From contig CAZHAK010000002.1 of assembly GCA_964530625.1 (NCBI GenBank), positions 178,047 to 242,046 on the forward strand: a stretch of 64,000 nt of DNA. The letters are read 5' to 3'. The notes under the pieces are model-generated. The model saw only the letters and a program-made list of their open reading frames with translations, was not told where the DNA came from and ran no database searches. Made by a program: the position numbers and the translations under genes. Shown piece by piece: positions 43,662-54,049 of the stretch (within the stretch, counting starts at the first letter, position 1; every line of letters starts with the position of its first letter). This stretch comes from JABWCQ01 sp964530625 (GTDB lineage Bacteria; Electryoneota; RPQS01).

Positions 43662-46600
43662 ATGAAATTTACTCGACACTATACTCGTGAGGGACAGGAT
43701 GCCTATGCAGACCTGCGCTTCACGCACTGGACGTCTAAGCTGACGTCACCGGAGGGCAAAGTCCTCTTTGAAGCTAAAGAAGTCCATGCTCCAGAGAGCT
43801 GGTCGCAGGTGGCCGTGGATGTGCTCGCCCAGAAATATCTGCGCAAGGCAGGCGTGCCGATGGCCTCCAGACCGGTCTGGGAGGAAGGCGTTCCCGAGTG
43901 GTTGCTCCGTCAGGAGCCGGACTGGTCCGTCCTCGACAAAATGCCCGAGGATTCCCGCTTTGGCGCCGAACGAGACTCTCGTCAGGTATTCCGCCGCTTA
44001 GCCGGCTGCTGGACCTATTGGGGCTGGAAAGCGGGTTACTTCGACGGCGATCACGATGCCCGCATTTTCTTCGATGAGCTTCAGTATATGCTGGCGGCTC
44101 AAATCTGTGCGCCCAATAGTCCCCAGTGGTTCAACACCGGGTTGTATTGGGCATATTCTATTGATGGACACGCGCAGGGGCACTACTTCGTCAATTCTCA
44201 GACGGGGGAGCTTGAGCGCTCTAAAAACGCTTACGAGCGTCCGCAGCCTCATGCCTGCTTCATTCAGTCCGTGGACGATGATTTGGTTAACGAGGGCGGG
44301 ATCATGGACCTCTGGGTTCGCGAGGCGCGCCTCTTCAAGTATGGTTCAGGCACAGGCACCAACTTTTCGAAAGTTCGCGGAGAAGAGGAAGGCCTGTCCG
44401 GCGGCGGAGTTTCAAGCGGATTGATGAGCTTCCTGAAAATCGGAGACCGCGCAGCCGGCGCCATCAAGAGCGGTGGCACAACTCGCCGTGCGGCCAAAAT
44501 GGTTTGCTTGGATGCCGACCATCCGGATATCGAAGAATTTGTCCAATGGAAAGTCGTCGAAGAGCAAAAGGTCGCGGCTCTCGTGGCAGGCTCCAAAATC
44601 AGTGAAGCGCGCCTGAACGAAATTCTCAAAGCCGCGCACGATCACTCCGTCCCGACCGACTCCCGTCTGAATCCGAAATTGAACGCCGGATTGCGCACCG
44701 CAATTCTGCGAGCCAGAAAAGATTTTATTCCCGATCCCTATATTCATCGCACGCTCCAGTTTGCCGCGCAAGGCTACACGGAGATGCGGATTGATACCTA
44801 TGACACGGATTGGAACAACGCTGCCTATCAAACGGTCAGCGGTCAGAATTCCAATAACTCCGTGCGCTTGAACAATAAGTTCATGAAGGCTGTCGAGCGC
44901 GACGAAAAGTGGGAACTTAAAGCGCGCACGGACGGTCGCGTGCTCAAAACGTTACGCGCGCAGGACTTATGGAACGAAATCGCCGAAGCCGCTTGGGCCA
45001 GCGCCGATCCCGGTATTCAATACGATACCACGATCAACGAGTGGAACACCTGTCCTGTTGACGGCAAGATCGAAGCAAGCAACCCGTGCTCCGAATACAT
45101 GTTCCTGGATGACACGGCATGTAATCTTGCCAGCTTGAACTTGATGAAGTTCCTGCAAGCGACTGAAGGCAGATTCGATATTGACGCCTACCGTCACGCC
45201 ATTCGTATCTGGACGGTTGTGCTCGATGTTTCAGTCGAGATGGCGCAGTTTCCGTCACAAAATATCGCGCGTCGTTCGTTCGAGTATCGCACGTTGGGAT
45301 TAGGCTACGCCAATCTCGGTACGCTCGCGATGGTCATGGGCATGGCTTACGATAGTCCCGAAGCCCGCGCGTGGAGTGCAGCCTTGACGGCAATTCTCAC
45401 CGGTGAGTCCTATCGTACGTCCTCCGAGATGGCAGGCAGACTCGGCGCGTTTCCCGCTTACTCGCGCAATCACGAGCAAATGCTGAGGGTGATTCGCAAT
45501 CATCGCCGCGCGGCCTACGGCGGAACGCTGGACGGATATGAAGGATTGTCCGTTCTGCCCGTGCCGCTCGATGTCGGGAATTGTCCCGATGAATTGGCCG
45601 ACGCCGCTCGCGACGTGTGGGACGAAGCGCTGGCGCTCGGTGTCCAAAACGGATACCGTAACGCGCAAGCCACCGTGATCGCTCCGACCGGTACGATTGG
45701 TCTTGTCATGGATTGCGACACGACGGGCATCGAGCCCGACTACGCGCTGGTGAAGTACAAGAAACTCGCGGGCGGCGGATACTTCCGCATCATCAACGGC
45801 AGTGTGCCGTTGGCTCTCGAAAACTTGGGCTACGCCGAGGCGCAAATCCGCCAGATTACGCAATATGTGTCGGGCACGAGCAAGCTTGAAGGCGCGCCGC
45901 ACGTCAATCGCGAAACTCTGCGCGCCAAAGGGCTTCCCGAAGATGCCTTGGACAAGATAGACGCTCAGCTCAAGGGTGCGTTCAGCCTCAATTTTGCGGT
46001 CGCGCCGTGGGTGATTGGGGCCGACGTTGTGCGCGACCGACTGAAAATCACAGACGGAGATTTGCGGGAAGCTGGTGGAGACTTGCTGACCGCGCTCGAC
46101 TTCTCAAGGGAGCATATTCGTCAAGCGAACGACCACATTTGCGGACGTATGACGATTGAAGGCGCGCCTCATCTGAAGAGCGAACACCTGCCCGTTTTTG
46201 ATTGCGCCAATAAGTGCGGCGCGTATGGCCAGCGCTACATTCAACCGCTGGCACATCTGAGAATGATGGCCGCCGCGCAGCCGTTTATCAGCGGCGCAAT
46301 TTCCAAGACCATAAATCTGCCGCGCCACGCTTCAGTTGAGAATATCAAGGATGCCTACTATCAAAGCTGGCGCATGATGCTGAAAGCGGTCGCGCTCTAT
46401 CGGGACGGTTCAAAACTCTCACAGCCGCTCAACTCAACTTCCGATGAGTTTGGTATCACAGATCTCGGCCTGGAAGAAGGAGCCACCGAAGCCGATTCCG
46501 TCAACGTCGCCCTCGAGAAAATCGTCTTTGCCACGCGCCGCCGCAGACTGCCGGATCGTCGCCGCGGCTATACTCAAAAGGCGCGCATCGGCGGACACAA

Positions 46601-47291
46601 AATTTATCTCCGCACCGGTGACTACGAAGACGGCTCGCTCGGAGAGATTTTCCTCGATATGCACAAGGAAGGCGCGTCCTTCCGCAGCCTGATGAACTGC
46701 TTTGCGATTGCCGTCAGCTTAGGACTTCAGCACGGCGTGCCGCTGGATGAATACGTGGACGCCTTTGTGTTCACGCGCTTCGATCCCAACGGTCCCGTCG
46801 GCGGCAATGATCATATCAAGTACGCCACCTCGGTCATTGACTACGTCTTCCGCGAATTGGCGATTTCCTATCTGGATCGCCATGATCTCGCGCACGTCGT
46901 AGACGCCCATAGCGAAACCTCGCGCAGTGACGCCATCAACGGCGGTAAGAATCTTGATGGAGAAGCCGCCGTTATTCCGATCGCCCACGACACTATAGAG
47001 GAGAAGGCCGACCGTGAAGAAGACACCCTCTCGCCGCAGGCGCCAGCAACTGCTTCTGCTGATGCAATTACAGAAGCTCGTCCGAAAACAAAAACACCCC
47101 AAACCGTGCACGCCGAAGCCGAGCACACCAACGGGCACATGAACGGAAACGTTAAAGCAAAGTTAGCCGAAATCGCGCGCATCCAAGGCTTCGAAGGCGA
47201 CGCTTGCGCCGAATGCGGCAGCTTCACCATGGTCAGAAACGGTACTTGTTTGAAATGCGCAAGATGCGGAAGTACCAGCGGCTGTAGCTGA
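43662..47291 (+). CDS. nrdJ: Adenosylcobalamin-dependent (class II) ribonucleotide reductase
   Basis: 1209-aa vitamin B12-dependent reductase making deoxyribonucleotides from ribonucleotides without oxygen dependence. Class II large-form features: CIQSVDDDLVNEGGIMDLW, YGSGTGTNFSKVRG, the active-site NPCSE (474-478, Cys476), later VIAPTGTIGLVMDCDTTGIEPD, and DYVFRELAISYL. A Glu/Ala/Thr-rich linker leads to a C-terminal zinc ribbon, CAEC...CARC...GCS, that supplies redox cysteines. AAGGAG precedes ATG 43662. The frame is open upstream to GTG 43569, but the conserved region starts at MKFTRHYT. Confidence 0.93.
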   Translation: MKFTRHYTREGQDAYADLRFTHWTSKLTSPEGKVLFEAKEVHAPESWSQVAVDVLAQKYLRKAGVPMASRPVWEEGVPEWLLRQEPDWSVLDKMPEDSRFGAERDSRQVFRRLAGCWTYWGWKAGYFDGDHDARIFFDELQYMLAAQICAPNSPQWFNTGLYWAYSIDGHAQGHYFVNSQTGELERSKNAYERPQPHACFIQSVDDDLVNEGGIMDLWVREARLFKYGSGTGTNFSKVRGEEEGLSGGGVSSGLMSFLKIGDRAAGAIKSGGTTRRAAKMVCLDADHPDIEEFVQWKVVEEQKVAALVAGSKISEARLNEILKAAHDHSVPTDSRLNPKLNAGLRTAILRARKDFIPDPYIHRTLQFAAQGYTEMRIDTYDTDWNNAAYQTVSGQNSNNSVRLNNKFMKAVERDEKWELKARTDGRVLKTLRAQDLWNEIAEAAWASADPGIQYDTTINEWNTCPVDGKIEASNPCSEYMFLDDTACNLASLNLMKFLQATEGRFDIDAYRHAIRIWTVVLDVSVEMAQFPSQNIARRSFEYRTLGLGYANLGTLAMVMGMAYDSPEARAWSAALTAILTGESYRTSSEMAGRLGAFPAYSRNHEQMLRVIRNHRRAAYGGTLDGYEGLSVLPVPLDVGNCPDELADAARDVWDEALALGVQNGYRNAQATVIAPTGTIGLVMDCDTTGIEPDYALVKYKKLAGGGYFRIINGSVPLALENLGYAEAQIRQITQYVSGTSKLEGAPHVNRETLRAKGLPEDALDKIDAQLKGAFSLNFAVAPWVIGADVVRDRLKITDGDLREAGGDLLTALDFSREHIRQANDHICGRMTIEGAPHLKSEHLPVFDCANKCGAYGQRYIQPLAHLRMMAAAQPFISGAISKTINLPRHASVENIKDAYYQSWRMMLKAVALYRDGSKLSQPLNSTSDEFGITDLGLEEGATEADSVNVALEKIVFATRRRRLPDRRRGYTQKARIGGHKIYLRTGDYEDGSLGEIFLDMHKEGASFRSLMNCFAIAVSLGLQHGVPLDEYVDAFVFTRFDPNGPVGGNDHIKYATSVIDYVFRELAISYLDRHDLAHVVDAHSETSRSDAINGGKNLDGEAAVIPIAHDTIEEKADREEDTLSPQAPATASADAITEARPKTKTPQTVHAEAEHTNGHMNGNVKAKLAEIARIQGFEGDACAECGSFTMVRNGTCLKCARCGSTSGCS

Positions 47292-47320
47292 TCCAAAGAG
47301 TTTGCGAACCACTGAATGAA

Positions 47321-47349
47321 GAACGGGCGACCAATTTGGTCGCCCGTTC
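47321..47349. terminator. Bidirectional terminator between convergent genes
   Basis: Perfect 12-bp stem GAACGGGCGACC / GGTCGCCCGTTC with loop AATTT, placed between the reductase (+) and the methyltransferase (-). Confidence 0.75.
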
Positions 47350-47370
47350 TCAATCACACGAAAACGAAGC

Positions 47371-48057
47371 CTACTTCACACGCTTCAGATATCCGCGCGG
47401 ATTAAACGTCATCATAAACTTTTCGCGCGATTCGTCAATCACAAAGTCAGAGGTTTCCTTCAGAAAGTCCTCAACCGCCTCCCACGGCCCGGGACCGAAG
47501 TCCGGATTCCACGGGTGGCCATTGACATTCGTATCCTCGACAATCACGTAGCTGCCAACGGGTACGAGCGGGGAGTAGGCGCGCAGCTCATTCAGCACAT
47601 GTTCGCGCGAATGATCGGAATCCAGAATAACCAGCACGGTGTCCGAAGGTTGAATTGATGACCTGACCTTGCTAACGATTTGAGGCGAAGTAGAAGACCC
47701 TTGCAGATACGTGATGCGCGGGTGCGTCGGCTTTCCGTCCGAAGGATCAATGTCAATTGTGACAACGCGCCCCTTGTTCATCATGTCGCACAGCGTTGCC
47801 AAAAACAGTGCGCTTCCGCCCAAGCAAGTCCCGCACTCAATAATCACATCGGGCTTAAGCTCCCACATCATCTCCTGATACACCCACGCGTCAAGCGGAC
47901 ACTTGAAGACGCGCACGCCCATCCAATTTGTGTCCATCCACGTTGAGTCTTTGCGCATTCGATAAAGATTATGAAAATCGTCAATGATGCGCTGATCTTC
48001 ATTGGGGTAACAGCACGATTTTGGCGTGGTGAGATCGGGAGCCTTCAGAGTATTCAC
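47371..48057 (-). CDS. CmcI/cephalosporin hydroxylase family methyltransferase-like protein
   Basis: 228-aa protein of the CmcI/rhamnosyl O-methyltransferase family, SAM-dependent methyltransferases acting on sugars or antibiotics. Motif I appears as VIIECGTCLGGSALFLA (about residues 71-87), followed by VVTIDIDP and VILDSDHSREHVLNELRAY. A metal-binding acidic pair is likely in LDSDH and VEDTN. GTG start at 48057. It stands alone between terminators, with no sugar or glycan synthesis genes beside it, so the substrate is unknown. Confidence 0.82.
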   Translation of the reverse strand: MNTLKAPDLTTPKSCCYPNEDQRIIDDFHNLYRMRKDSTWMDTNWMGVRVFKCPLDAWVYQEMMWELKPDVIIECGTCLGGSALFLATLCDMMNKGRVVTIDIDPSDGKPTHPRITYLQGSSTSPQIVSKVRSSIQPSDTVLVILDSDHSREHVLNELRAYSPLVPVGSYVIVEDTNVNGHPWNPDFGPGPWEAVEDFLKETSDFVIDESREKFMMTFNPRGYLKRVK

Positions 48058-48212
48058 GGCATAACCTTCAAGTTGAACAATTCTTCAAGACGGAGTCTAA
48101 GTCGCTAAACGCAAAAGCAACACCTGTGCCACAGCGTACGCGCCTGTAAGTAACCTCTACAACCGCACTTCCGACACCGTACGCAGGCAATTTCAGCCGA
48201 TACAAAGTAAAC

Positions 48213-48233
48213 GGGCGACCATTTTGGTCACCC
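48213..48233 (-). terminator. Terminator of the efflux operon
   Basis: On the minus strand GGGTGACC pairs with GGTCGCCC (one G-U pair) around a 5-nt loop, followed by GTTTACTTTG, 28 nt after the RND gene. Confidence 0.6.
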
Positions 48234-48260
48234 GCTCTCTTCACCCGTCAAACGAAGAGC

Positions 48261-51200
48261 CTAACTCTTCACCACAACCGGCTCATCAAACACATCGCTG
48301 CCCTCACCAGCCAGATGGCGACTCTTCGCTCCCACAAGATCATGTAAATCTTCCAAGATGAGATACATCGCCGGAAGCACGACTAACGTAATCAGAAATC
48401 CGCTGAACAACACGCCGAATCCCAAACTGATCGCCATTGGCACCAGAAACTGTGCTTGCACGGACTTCTCCAAGATCAACGGCACAAGTCCAAAAAACGT
48501 GGTCAATGACGTCAACATAATCGCGCGAAAGCGCCGCACACCCGATTGCATGATTGCGTCCCGTATCGGCAGACCATCGTCCCGCGCGCGATTGATAAAG
48601 TCAATCATCACGATACCTCCGTTCACGACGACACCCGTCAGCGCCACGAAGCCGAACATGGACATCAAGCTCAGATTAAACCCAAACAGAATATGCCCGA
48701 AAATCGCGCCGACAAATCCGAATGGAATGACACTCATGATTACCAGAGGTTGCGTAAAACTGCGTAACGGAATCGCGATCAATCCGAAGATGAGAAACAA
48801 CGCGAACACAAACCCGAAAGCCAGACTCCGCATGGACTCCTGACGATCCTGCGACTGCCCCGCGTAAGTAAACTGCAGTCCCGGATAGTCGGACTTTAGC
48901 TCTTTCAACATCCCGCTTTCAAGCGCCGCAGTAATTTCACTTGCGTTTGCCGTCGCCGGATCAACCGACGCGTTGACGACAACGACTCGCTTTTGATCTG
49001 TACGAGATACGCCGCTGTAACCGACAGCGTCAACCACGCTCGCCGCTGAATGAAACGGAATTTCTCCTCCGTCGCGTGTGCGTATCATCATATTGTCCAC
49101 ACTCGCAAGCGAGCGCCGCTCGTCTTCAGGATAACGAACCATTACTTTCACTTCATCACGCCCTCGCTGCAAGCGCAGCGCTTCCGCTCCAAAAAATGCC
49201 GCGCGCACCTGCGACGCCAACTCGGTCTCACTTATGCCTAAAGAACGCGCATCGGGTTTTAGTTTAAGTTGCAACTCACGCTTGCCTTCAAGGTGACTGT
49301 CAGAAATGTCGTATACACCGTCGTACGTCCCCAACTGCCCCTTCAACCTGTCCGCCGCAGCCAGCAACTCACCGAAATTTTCGTGCGATAGCTCAATTCC
49401 AATATCCGCGCCCTGCGCAATCAGACTCGCACTGAATTGAATCTGTTCCACACCCGCGATTTCACCGACTTCCTTGCGCCAAATGTTCACGATATCGGGT
49501 GTGCGCATACTGCGAATCTCAGGATCAATCAGCTGCATCCGAAGCTGACCCAAATTAGCGCCGATAACTTCGCGCACACCCTGCGACCCGCCTTCAAAAA
49601 CTTGAAATCCACTTGCAATGAATAAGTGCTTAAGATTGCTGTTACCCTCTTCCTGATTCTCGTCTGACTTCTCAATGGCGCGCAGACCGGCCTGGCGCAC
49701 CTGCTCCGTCACGTCACGCGTCTGTTCGATCGGTGTACCCGGCGGCATCGTCACTTGCACGTTAACAATGTCCGCGTCAATCGAAGGCAGGAATTCAAAC
49801 TTGATGTACCCACCGGCGATGACCCCCACAGTCAAGAAAAGTAGCGCCGTTGCAGCCGCAAAAGTCACATAGCGATGTTTCGTCGCCGCCGCCAGCGACG
49901 GCACATAAACTTTGTCAATGAATGTCTGGAGCCATTCGTCAAAGCGATGTCGAACCCTCTCAATCTTCGTCCAAAACTCAGCTTTACTCTGACTAAGCTT
50001 GCCCGAAAGTTGCGACGGAATGACAAGAAATCCTTCCACGAGCGAAATGATCAGCACGGAGATCACAATCGCCGGAATCACGAACATAAACTTGCCCATT
50101 GCGCCCGTGACAAACAACAGGGGAGTAAAGGCTGCCACTGTTGTGAGCACGGAGAACGTGACAGGCCCGGCGACTTCTGTCGCACCGTCCACGGCGGCCT
50201 GATAGTAAGACTTACCCATCATACGATGCTGAAAAATATTCTCACCGACGACAATAGCGTTGTCAACGACCATTCCGAGCACAAGAATGAACGCAAACAG
50301 CGAGAGCATGTTTATTGACACGTCCCACACCGGCATAAACATCAGCGCGCCCAAAAATGACGCGGGAATTCCCATTGACACCCAGAAAGCGAGCCGCAAC
50401 TCAAGAAACATGGCCAAAATCAGCACGACCAGAATCAAACCCATGATACCGTTTCGTTGCAATAAATCCATGCGCTGCTTAAAAATTACAGACCAGTCAA
50501 GCCACACGTCAAGATGCACGGACGGTGGAAGTTGCGCGCGATAGCTGTCCATGAACTCACGAACCGCGCCCGCGACGACAGTCGGCTTTTGCTTGCCGAC
50601 GCGAAACACTTTGATCATCGCGGCAGGCTTGCCGTCAAAGAACGCTTGCTGATCCGTTTCTTCAAAGTTGTCCCGAATCGTTGCAATCTGATCCAACGTA
50701 ATCTCGCTGCCGTCCGCGCGCGTCAACACAACAATTCTACTGAATTCGCTGCCGGTGTACTTCTTTTCCCGTGTGCGAATCAGCACTTCGCCGCCCTGTG
50801 TCTTGACCGTGCCACCCGGCAAATCGAGCGACGCCCGCCGGATTAACGTTGCGATGTCCGGCAACGTCAAGTTGTAAGAACGCAGCGTCGCCTCAGATAC
50901 TTCCACGGAAATTTCATACGGTCTGACTGCGGCCAGTTCAACTTGTGAGATGTCCGGTTGAGACAAAAGCTCATCACGAATCCGCTCGGCATGTTGCCTT
51001 AGGGCAAGCTCAGAAGCGTCGCCGTAAATCATTAACGAGATGGCTTCCTGCCGATTTGTCAGTTTACTGACAACCGGCTCTTCGGCCTGTTCGGGAAAAG
51101 TGGTGATGCGATCCACTTCAGATTTAATGTCGTTCAAAGCGACGTCAATGTTTGCGCCTTCGATCAACTCAACCGTAACAGTGCCGCGTCCTTCTGTGGC

Positions 51201-51452
51201 CGATCCACGGACTTTCTTGACATTGTCAATACCCGAGACAGCCTGTTCAATCGGTCGCACGATGCCGTCTTCAACTTCCAACGGCCCCGCCCCAGGAAAT
51301 GTCACGGCGATCTGAATTTGATCAAGTTGAATTTCCGGAAAAACTTCCTGCTTGATTTGCGGGGCAATCAGAAAGCCGCCTACGATAAACAAGAGCAATA
51401 GCATATTGGCAGCGACATGATTGCCCGCCATCCATTTAATCCATCCGTTCAT
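48261..51452 (-). CDS. RND efflux transporter (AcrB/HAE1-like)
   Basis: 1063-aa inner-membrane proton-driven drug exporter. Twelve helices are expected, with large periplasmic loops after TM1 and TM7. TM1 starts after MNGWIKWMAGNH; the TM4 proton-relay motif is GMVVDNAIVVGENI with Asp397 followed by Asn, where AcrB has two aspartates; TM10-11 contain GVVVNGGIVMIDF. It overlaps the adaptor gene by 4 nt (ATGA). The operon marR-tolC-adaptor-RND implies substrate-responsive efflux; the substrate is unknown. Confidence 0.93.
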   Translation of the reverse strand: MNGWIKWMAGNHVAANMLLLLFIVGGFLIAPQIKQEVFPEIQLDQIQIAVTFPGAGPLEVEDGIVRPIEQAVSGIDNVKKVRGSATEGRGTVTVELIEGANIDVALNDIKSEVDRITTFPEQAEEPVVSKLTNRQEAISLMIYGDASELALRQHAERIRDELLSQPDISQVELAAVRPYEISVEVSEATLRSYNLTLPDIATLIRRASLDLPGGTVKTQGGEVLIRTREKKYTGSEFSRIVVLTRADGSEITLDQIATIRDNFEETDQQAFFDGKPAAMIKVFRVGKQKPTVVAGAVREFMDSYRAQLPPSVHLDVWLDWSVIFKQRMDLLQRNGIMGLILVVLILAMFLELRLAFWVSMGIPASFLGALMFMPVWDVSINMLSLFAFILVLGMVVDNAIVVGENIFQHRMMGKSYYQAAVDGATEVAGPVTFSVLTTVAAFTPLLFVTGAMGKFMFVIPAIVISVLIISLVEGFLVIPSQLSGKLSQSKAEFWTKIERVRHRFDEWLQTFIDKVYVPSLAAATKHRYVTFAAATALLFLTVGVIAGGYIKFEFLPSIDADIVNVQVTMPPGTPIEQTRDVTEQVRQAGLRAIEKSDENQEEGNSNLKHLFIASGFQVFEGGSQGVREVIGANLGQLRMQLIDPEIRSMRTPDIVNIWRKEVGEIAGVEQIQFSASLIAQGADIGIELSHENFGELLAAADRLKGQLGTYDGVYDISDSHLEGKRELQLKLKPDARSLGISETELASQVRAAFFGAEALRLQRGRDEVKVMVRYPEDERRSLASVDNMMIRTRDGGEIPFHSAASVVDAVGYSGVSRTDQKRVVVVNASVDPATANASEITAALESGMLKELKSDYPGLQFTYAGQSQDRQESMRSLAFGFVFALFLIFGLIAIPLRSFTQPLVIMSVIPFGFVGAIFGHILFGFNLSLMSMFGFVALTGVVVNGGIVMIDFINRARDDGLPIRDAIMQSGVRRFRAIMLTSLTTFFGLVPLILEKSVQAQFLVPMAISLGFGVLFSGFLITLVVLPAMYLILEDLHDLVGAKSRHLAGEGSDVFDEPVVVKS

Positions 51453-52621
51453 CCGCGCGAACCTCCCTCAGCGATACGCAACTTCAATCCGTCCGCCGCT
51501 CCGGAGATCGGAGTCAACACGACTCTTTCTCCAACGTTTAGTCCGTCGGTAATGTAAACCTCTTCTCTTGTTCTGAGTGCAATGGTTACCGGGCGAAGCT
51601 CCAGCGTGTTGTCGGCGGTCACAATCCAGATAATATCTCCGCTGTGAATCGCGGTGCGAGGAACAGCGACCGCGTTTTCAATTTCTCTACCGGAAATCTC
51701 CACGTTAACAAAACTTCCTACCGCGAGTGCCGGTCCGCCGTCTTCACGCTTGGTATAAGGATCATTGACTTCAATCACGACACGCGATAGTCTTCCGATG
51801 CTATCCAGCGCACCGACCCATCGCACGACTTTGCCTTGCCACGAATACTCATCGCCTGCCACGCTTAACTTCACGATGGCAGTAGATCCGGGAATTTCCA
51901 ACCACATCTGTTCGTCCACAGGCAGCCCGACTTCAATCTCCGCGACGCCCGTGGAATAGAGCATGCCCACTGGCACACCGGGAGCTACCATTTGCCCGAT
52001 GTTCACCGATTCACGGCGCACACGCCCGTTGAACGGCGCGCGCACTTTGCTACGATCTAATGCGAGTTCTGCTTGCCGGAACGCGGCCAGTGCGGAAGCA
52101 AGATTCGCTTCCGCCTGCTTCAACTGCGGCTCACGCAGTACGAGTGAAGCAGGCGCATCGGATAAATTCGTGTTCGTCTCGCTCATGCGGCCCCATTCGC
52201 GTTTGGCGACATCAGCTTGAGCCTGTTCAACCGAGAGTTGGTACTCCGCTTGAGCCACGCGAGCCTTAGCTTGCTCCACGGCCAATTCAAAATCAATAGC
52301 TTCAACTCGAAAGAGCACGTCACCCGTCCGAAACGATCCACCCGAAGCGAACTCTTCGCTCACCCACTCAACTTTTCCGCCGACTTGCGGCGCGAACGCG
52401 ACTTCATTCTTCGCGCGAACAGTACCTGCACCAGTAATAGTCGCTCTGTGAGTCGAAGGGGAAACCTTGAGCGTTTCCACCAGCACTCCGGCGAACTCAG
52501 GCACGTTCGATTCAGGTTTCTTGCGGCTCGCAATGAGAGCAAGCATCAATATGAAGCCGCCGAGAATGATCAGTGCGGGAACAAGAGTCCGGCTCTTCCG
52601 TTTTGCGGTCTGTGCAGCCAT
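51449..52621 (-). CDS. RND periplasmic adaptor (membrane fusion protein)
   Basis: 390-aa adaptor joining the RND pump to the outer membrane channel. An N-terminal membrane anchor (about 12-29), a lipoyl/beta-barrel segment (APQVGGKVEWVSEEFASGGSFRTGDVLFRV), a helical hairpin with VEQAKARVAQAEYQLSVEQAQADVAKREW, a second lipoyl half (KVRAPFNGRVRRESVNIGQMV), and a C-terminal membrane-proximal domain are visible. It starts 3 nt after the TolC-like gene ends. Confidence 0.92.
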   Translation of the reverse strand: MAAQTAKRKSRTLVPALIILGGFILMLALIASRKKPESNVPEFAGVLVETLKVSPSTHRATITGAGTVRAKNEVAFAPQVGGKVEWVSEEFASGGSFRTGDVLFRVEAIDFELAVEQAKARVAQAEYQLSVEQAQADVAKREWGRMSETNTNLSDAPASLVLREPQLKQAEANLASALAAFRQAELALDRSKVRAPFNGRVRRESVNIGQMVAPGVPVGMLYSTGVAEIEVGLPVDEQMWLEIPGSTAIVKLSVAGDEYSWQGKVVRWVGALDSIGRLSRVVIEVNDPYTKREDGGPALAVGSFVNVEISGREIENAVAVPRTAIHSGDIIWIVTADNTLELRPVTIALRTREEVYITDGLNVGERVVLTPISGAADGLKLRIAEGGSRG

Positions 52622-52624
52622 AAC

Positions 52625-54049
52625 TTAGCGAACCTCCGTATGAAGTTTTGGAGACGGCTCTCGTGATCGCAGAACTTGGTCAGTCCACGATCCTCCCAGT
52701 GCCGTAGCCAGATCGATTCGATTGTTCAAAAGCTCGCGACGCGCCGAAATCAACGCACTCTGAGCTTGGAAATATGAGTTTTGTGTAATCAACACTTGCA
52801 GATAGCTGATGATACCTTGCCGATACTGGTCATCGGCCACACGGAACGAGTTCCCGGCGGCTTCCGATTGCCTTTCAAGCTGCAAGATTCTTTCACGCAA
52901 TTTCTCACCGCGCACCAGAGCGTCTTCCACTTCTCGAAAGGCGTTCAAGACGACTTGCTTGTATACAGCAGCCGATTCACGGAATGCCGCTTCGCTTCGC
53001 TGCGCTTCACCGGCCAGTCGTCCGCCCTGAAAAATCGGCGCAGTCAATCCGGCCACCAAGTTCCACAACATCTCATCAGGGTCGAGTGCGTTCTCAAGTT
53101 TTTTGTTCACATTCCCGAATGTTCCCGTTAAACTAAAACTCGGAAGCAGTGCGGCGTTTGCCGAAGCCCAGCGCGCGTCACTGGCAAATAGTCTGGCTCG
53201 CGCCGCGCGAATATCAGGACGACGATTCAACAAATCCGAGGGAACGCCTTCCGATTTACTTAAAAATTGTGGAGGCAGCGATGTCGCCACGCCATCGATG
53301 TCAGTCTCAGGATAACGGCCCATCAGCACGGACAGCAGGTGTTCGGTCGTCGCCAGCGCCGCGTCAATCGTCGCCTTCTGCGCGCGCGTTTGCGCCAAAT
53401 TTGCTTCCGACTGATATACATCCAACGAGGTCACGACACCTAGCACATAACGGTTAGACACAAGATCATGCGCGCTTTGGTTGGAGACAAGCGTCTGCTC
53501 CAGCAGTCGTTGCTGTTCCTTCAAATCCACGATCTGAAAATATGTTCGCGCAACTTGCGAGGTCAACGTCAACAACGCCGTCCGTACGTCATTCTCCGAA
53601 GCCAGCAAGTCTCCATAAGCAGCCCTCCGCCGAGCCGATAGTTTTCCCCATAAGTCAATTTCGTATTGCGCGCTGACGCTGACGTCGTAGTAATCCAAAT
53701 TGATTTTGCCGATGCCACCGAACGCGCGCTCACCGTCTTGATACGATCCGTTTGCAACAACCGTTGGAAAAAGCGACGAATGAGTGGAACGACTGAGCGC
53801 CCGAAACTGCTGCAGGCGCGCAAGCGCGGCCTCAAGACTTGGACTGTTATCAATCGCCTCCGTAAGCAACGAGTTTAACGCGTTGTCACCGAAGTCCGTC
53901 CACCAAGCTTCGTCACGAAACTCAGTCTGCTCTACGGAATGATAAAACGATTCAGGTGAACTAATCTGCGGAGTCTGATGTCGCTGAAAATAGCCGCAGC
54001 CTCCCAGCAGAAGCCCCGCACCCAGTAGCGCCAATATTTTTTTATTCAT
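52625..54049 (-). CDS. TolC-family outer membrane efflux lipoprotein
   Basis: 474-aa NodT/OprM-like channel. Signal peptide MNKKILALLGAGLLLGGC with lipid-modified Cys18, then two OEP repeats with long helices (ALARLQQFRALSRS; NLAQTRAQKATIDAALATTEHLLSVLMG; FREVEDALVRGEKLRER). The internal KSEGVPSDLLNRRPDIRAARARL is diagnostic of the family. The start ATG 54049 overlaps the marR gene by 8 nt; an open frame upstream is marR sequence. Confidence 0.93.
   Translation of the reverse strand: MNKKILALLGAGLLLGGCGYFQRHQTPQISSPESFYHSVEQTEFRDEAWWTDFGDNALNSLLTEAIDNSPSLEAALARLQQFRALSRSTHSSLFPTVVANGSYQDGERAFGGIGKINLDYYDVSVSAQYEIDLWGKLSARRRAAYGDLLASENDVRTALLTLTSQVARTYFQIVDLKEQQRLLEQTLVSNQSAHDLVSNRYVLGVVTSLDVYQSEANLAQTRAQKATIDAALATTEHLLSVLMGRYPETDIDGVATSLPPQFLSKSEGVPSDLLNRRPDIRAARARLFASDARWASANAALLPSFSLTGTFGNVNKKLENALDPDEMLWNLVAGLTAPIFQGGRLAGEAQRSEAAFRESAAVYKQVVLNAFREVEDALVRGEKLRERILQLERQSEAAGNSFRVADDQYRQGIISYLQVLITQNSYFQAQSALISARRELLNNRIDLATALGGSWTDQVLRSREPSPKLHTEVR

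Noticed and set aside
48358..50846. Several plus-strand open frames within the RND transporter
   Set aside because: They are out-of-frame shadows of a clear 1063-aa transporter with composition unlike real proteins here.
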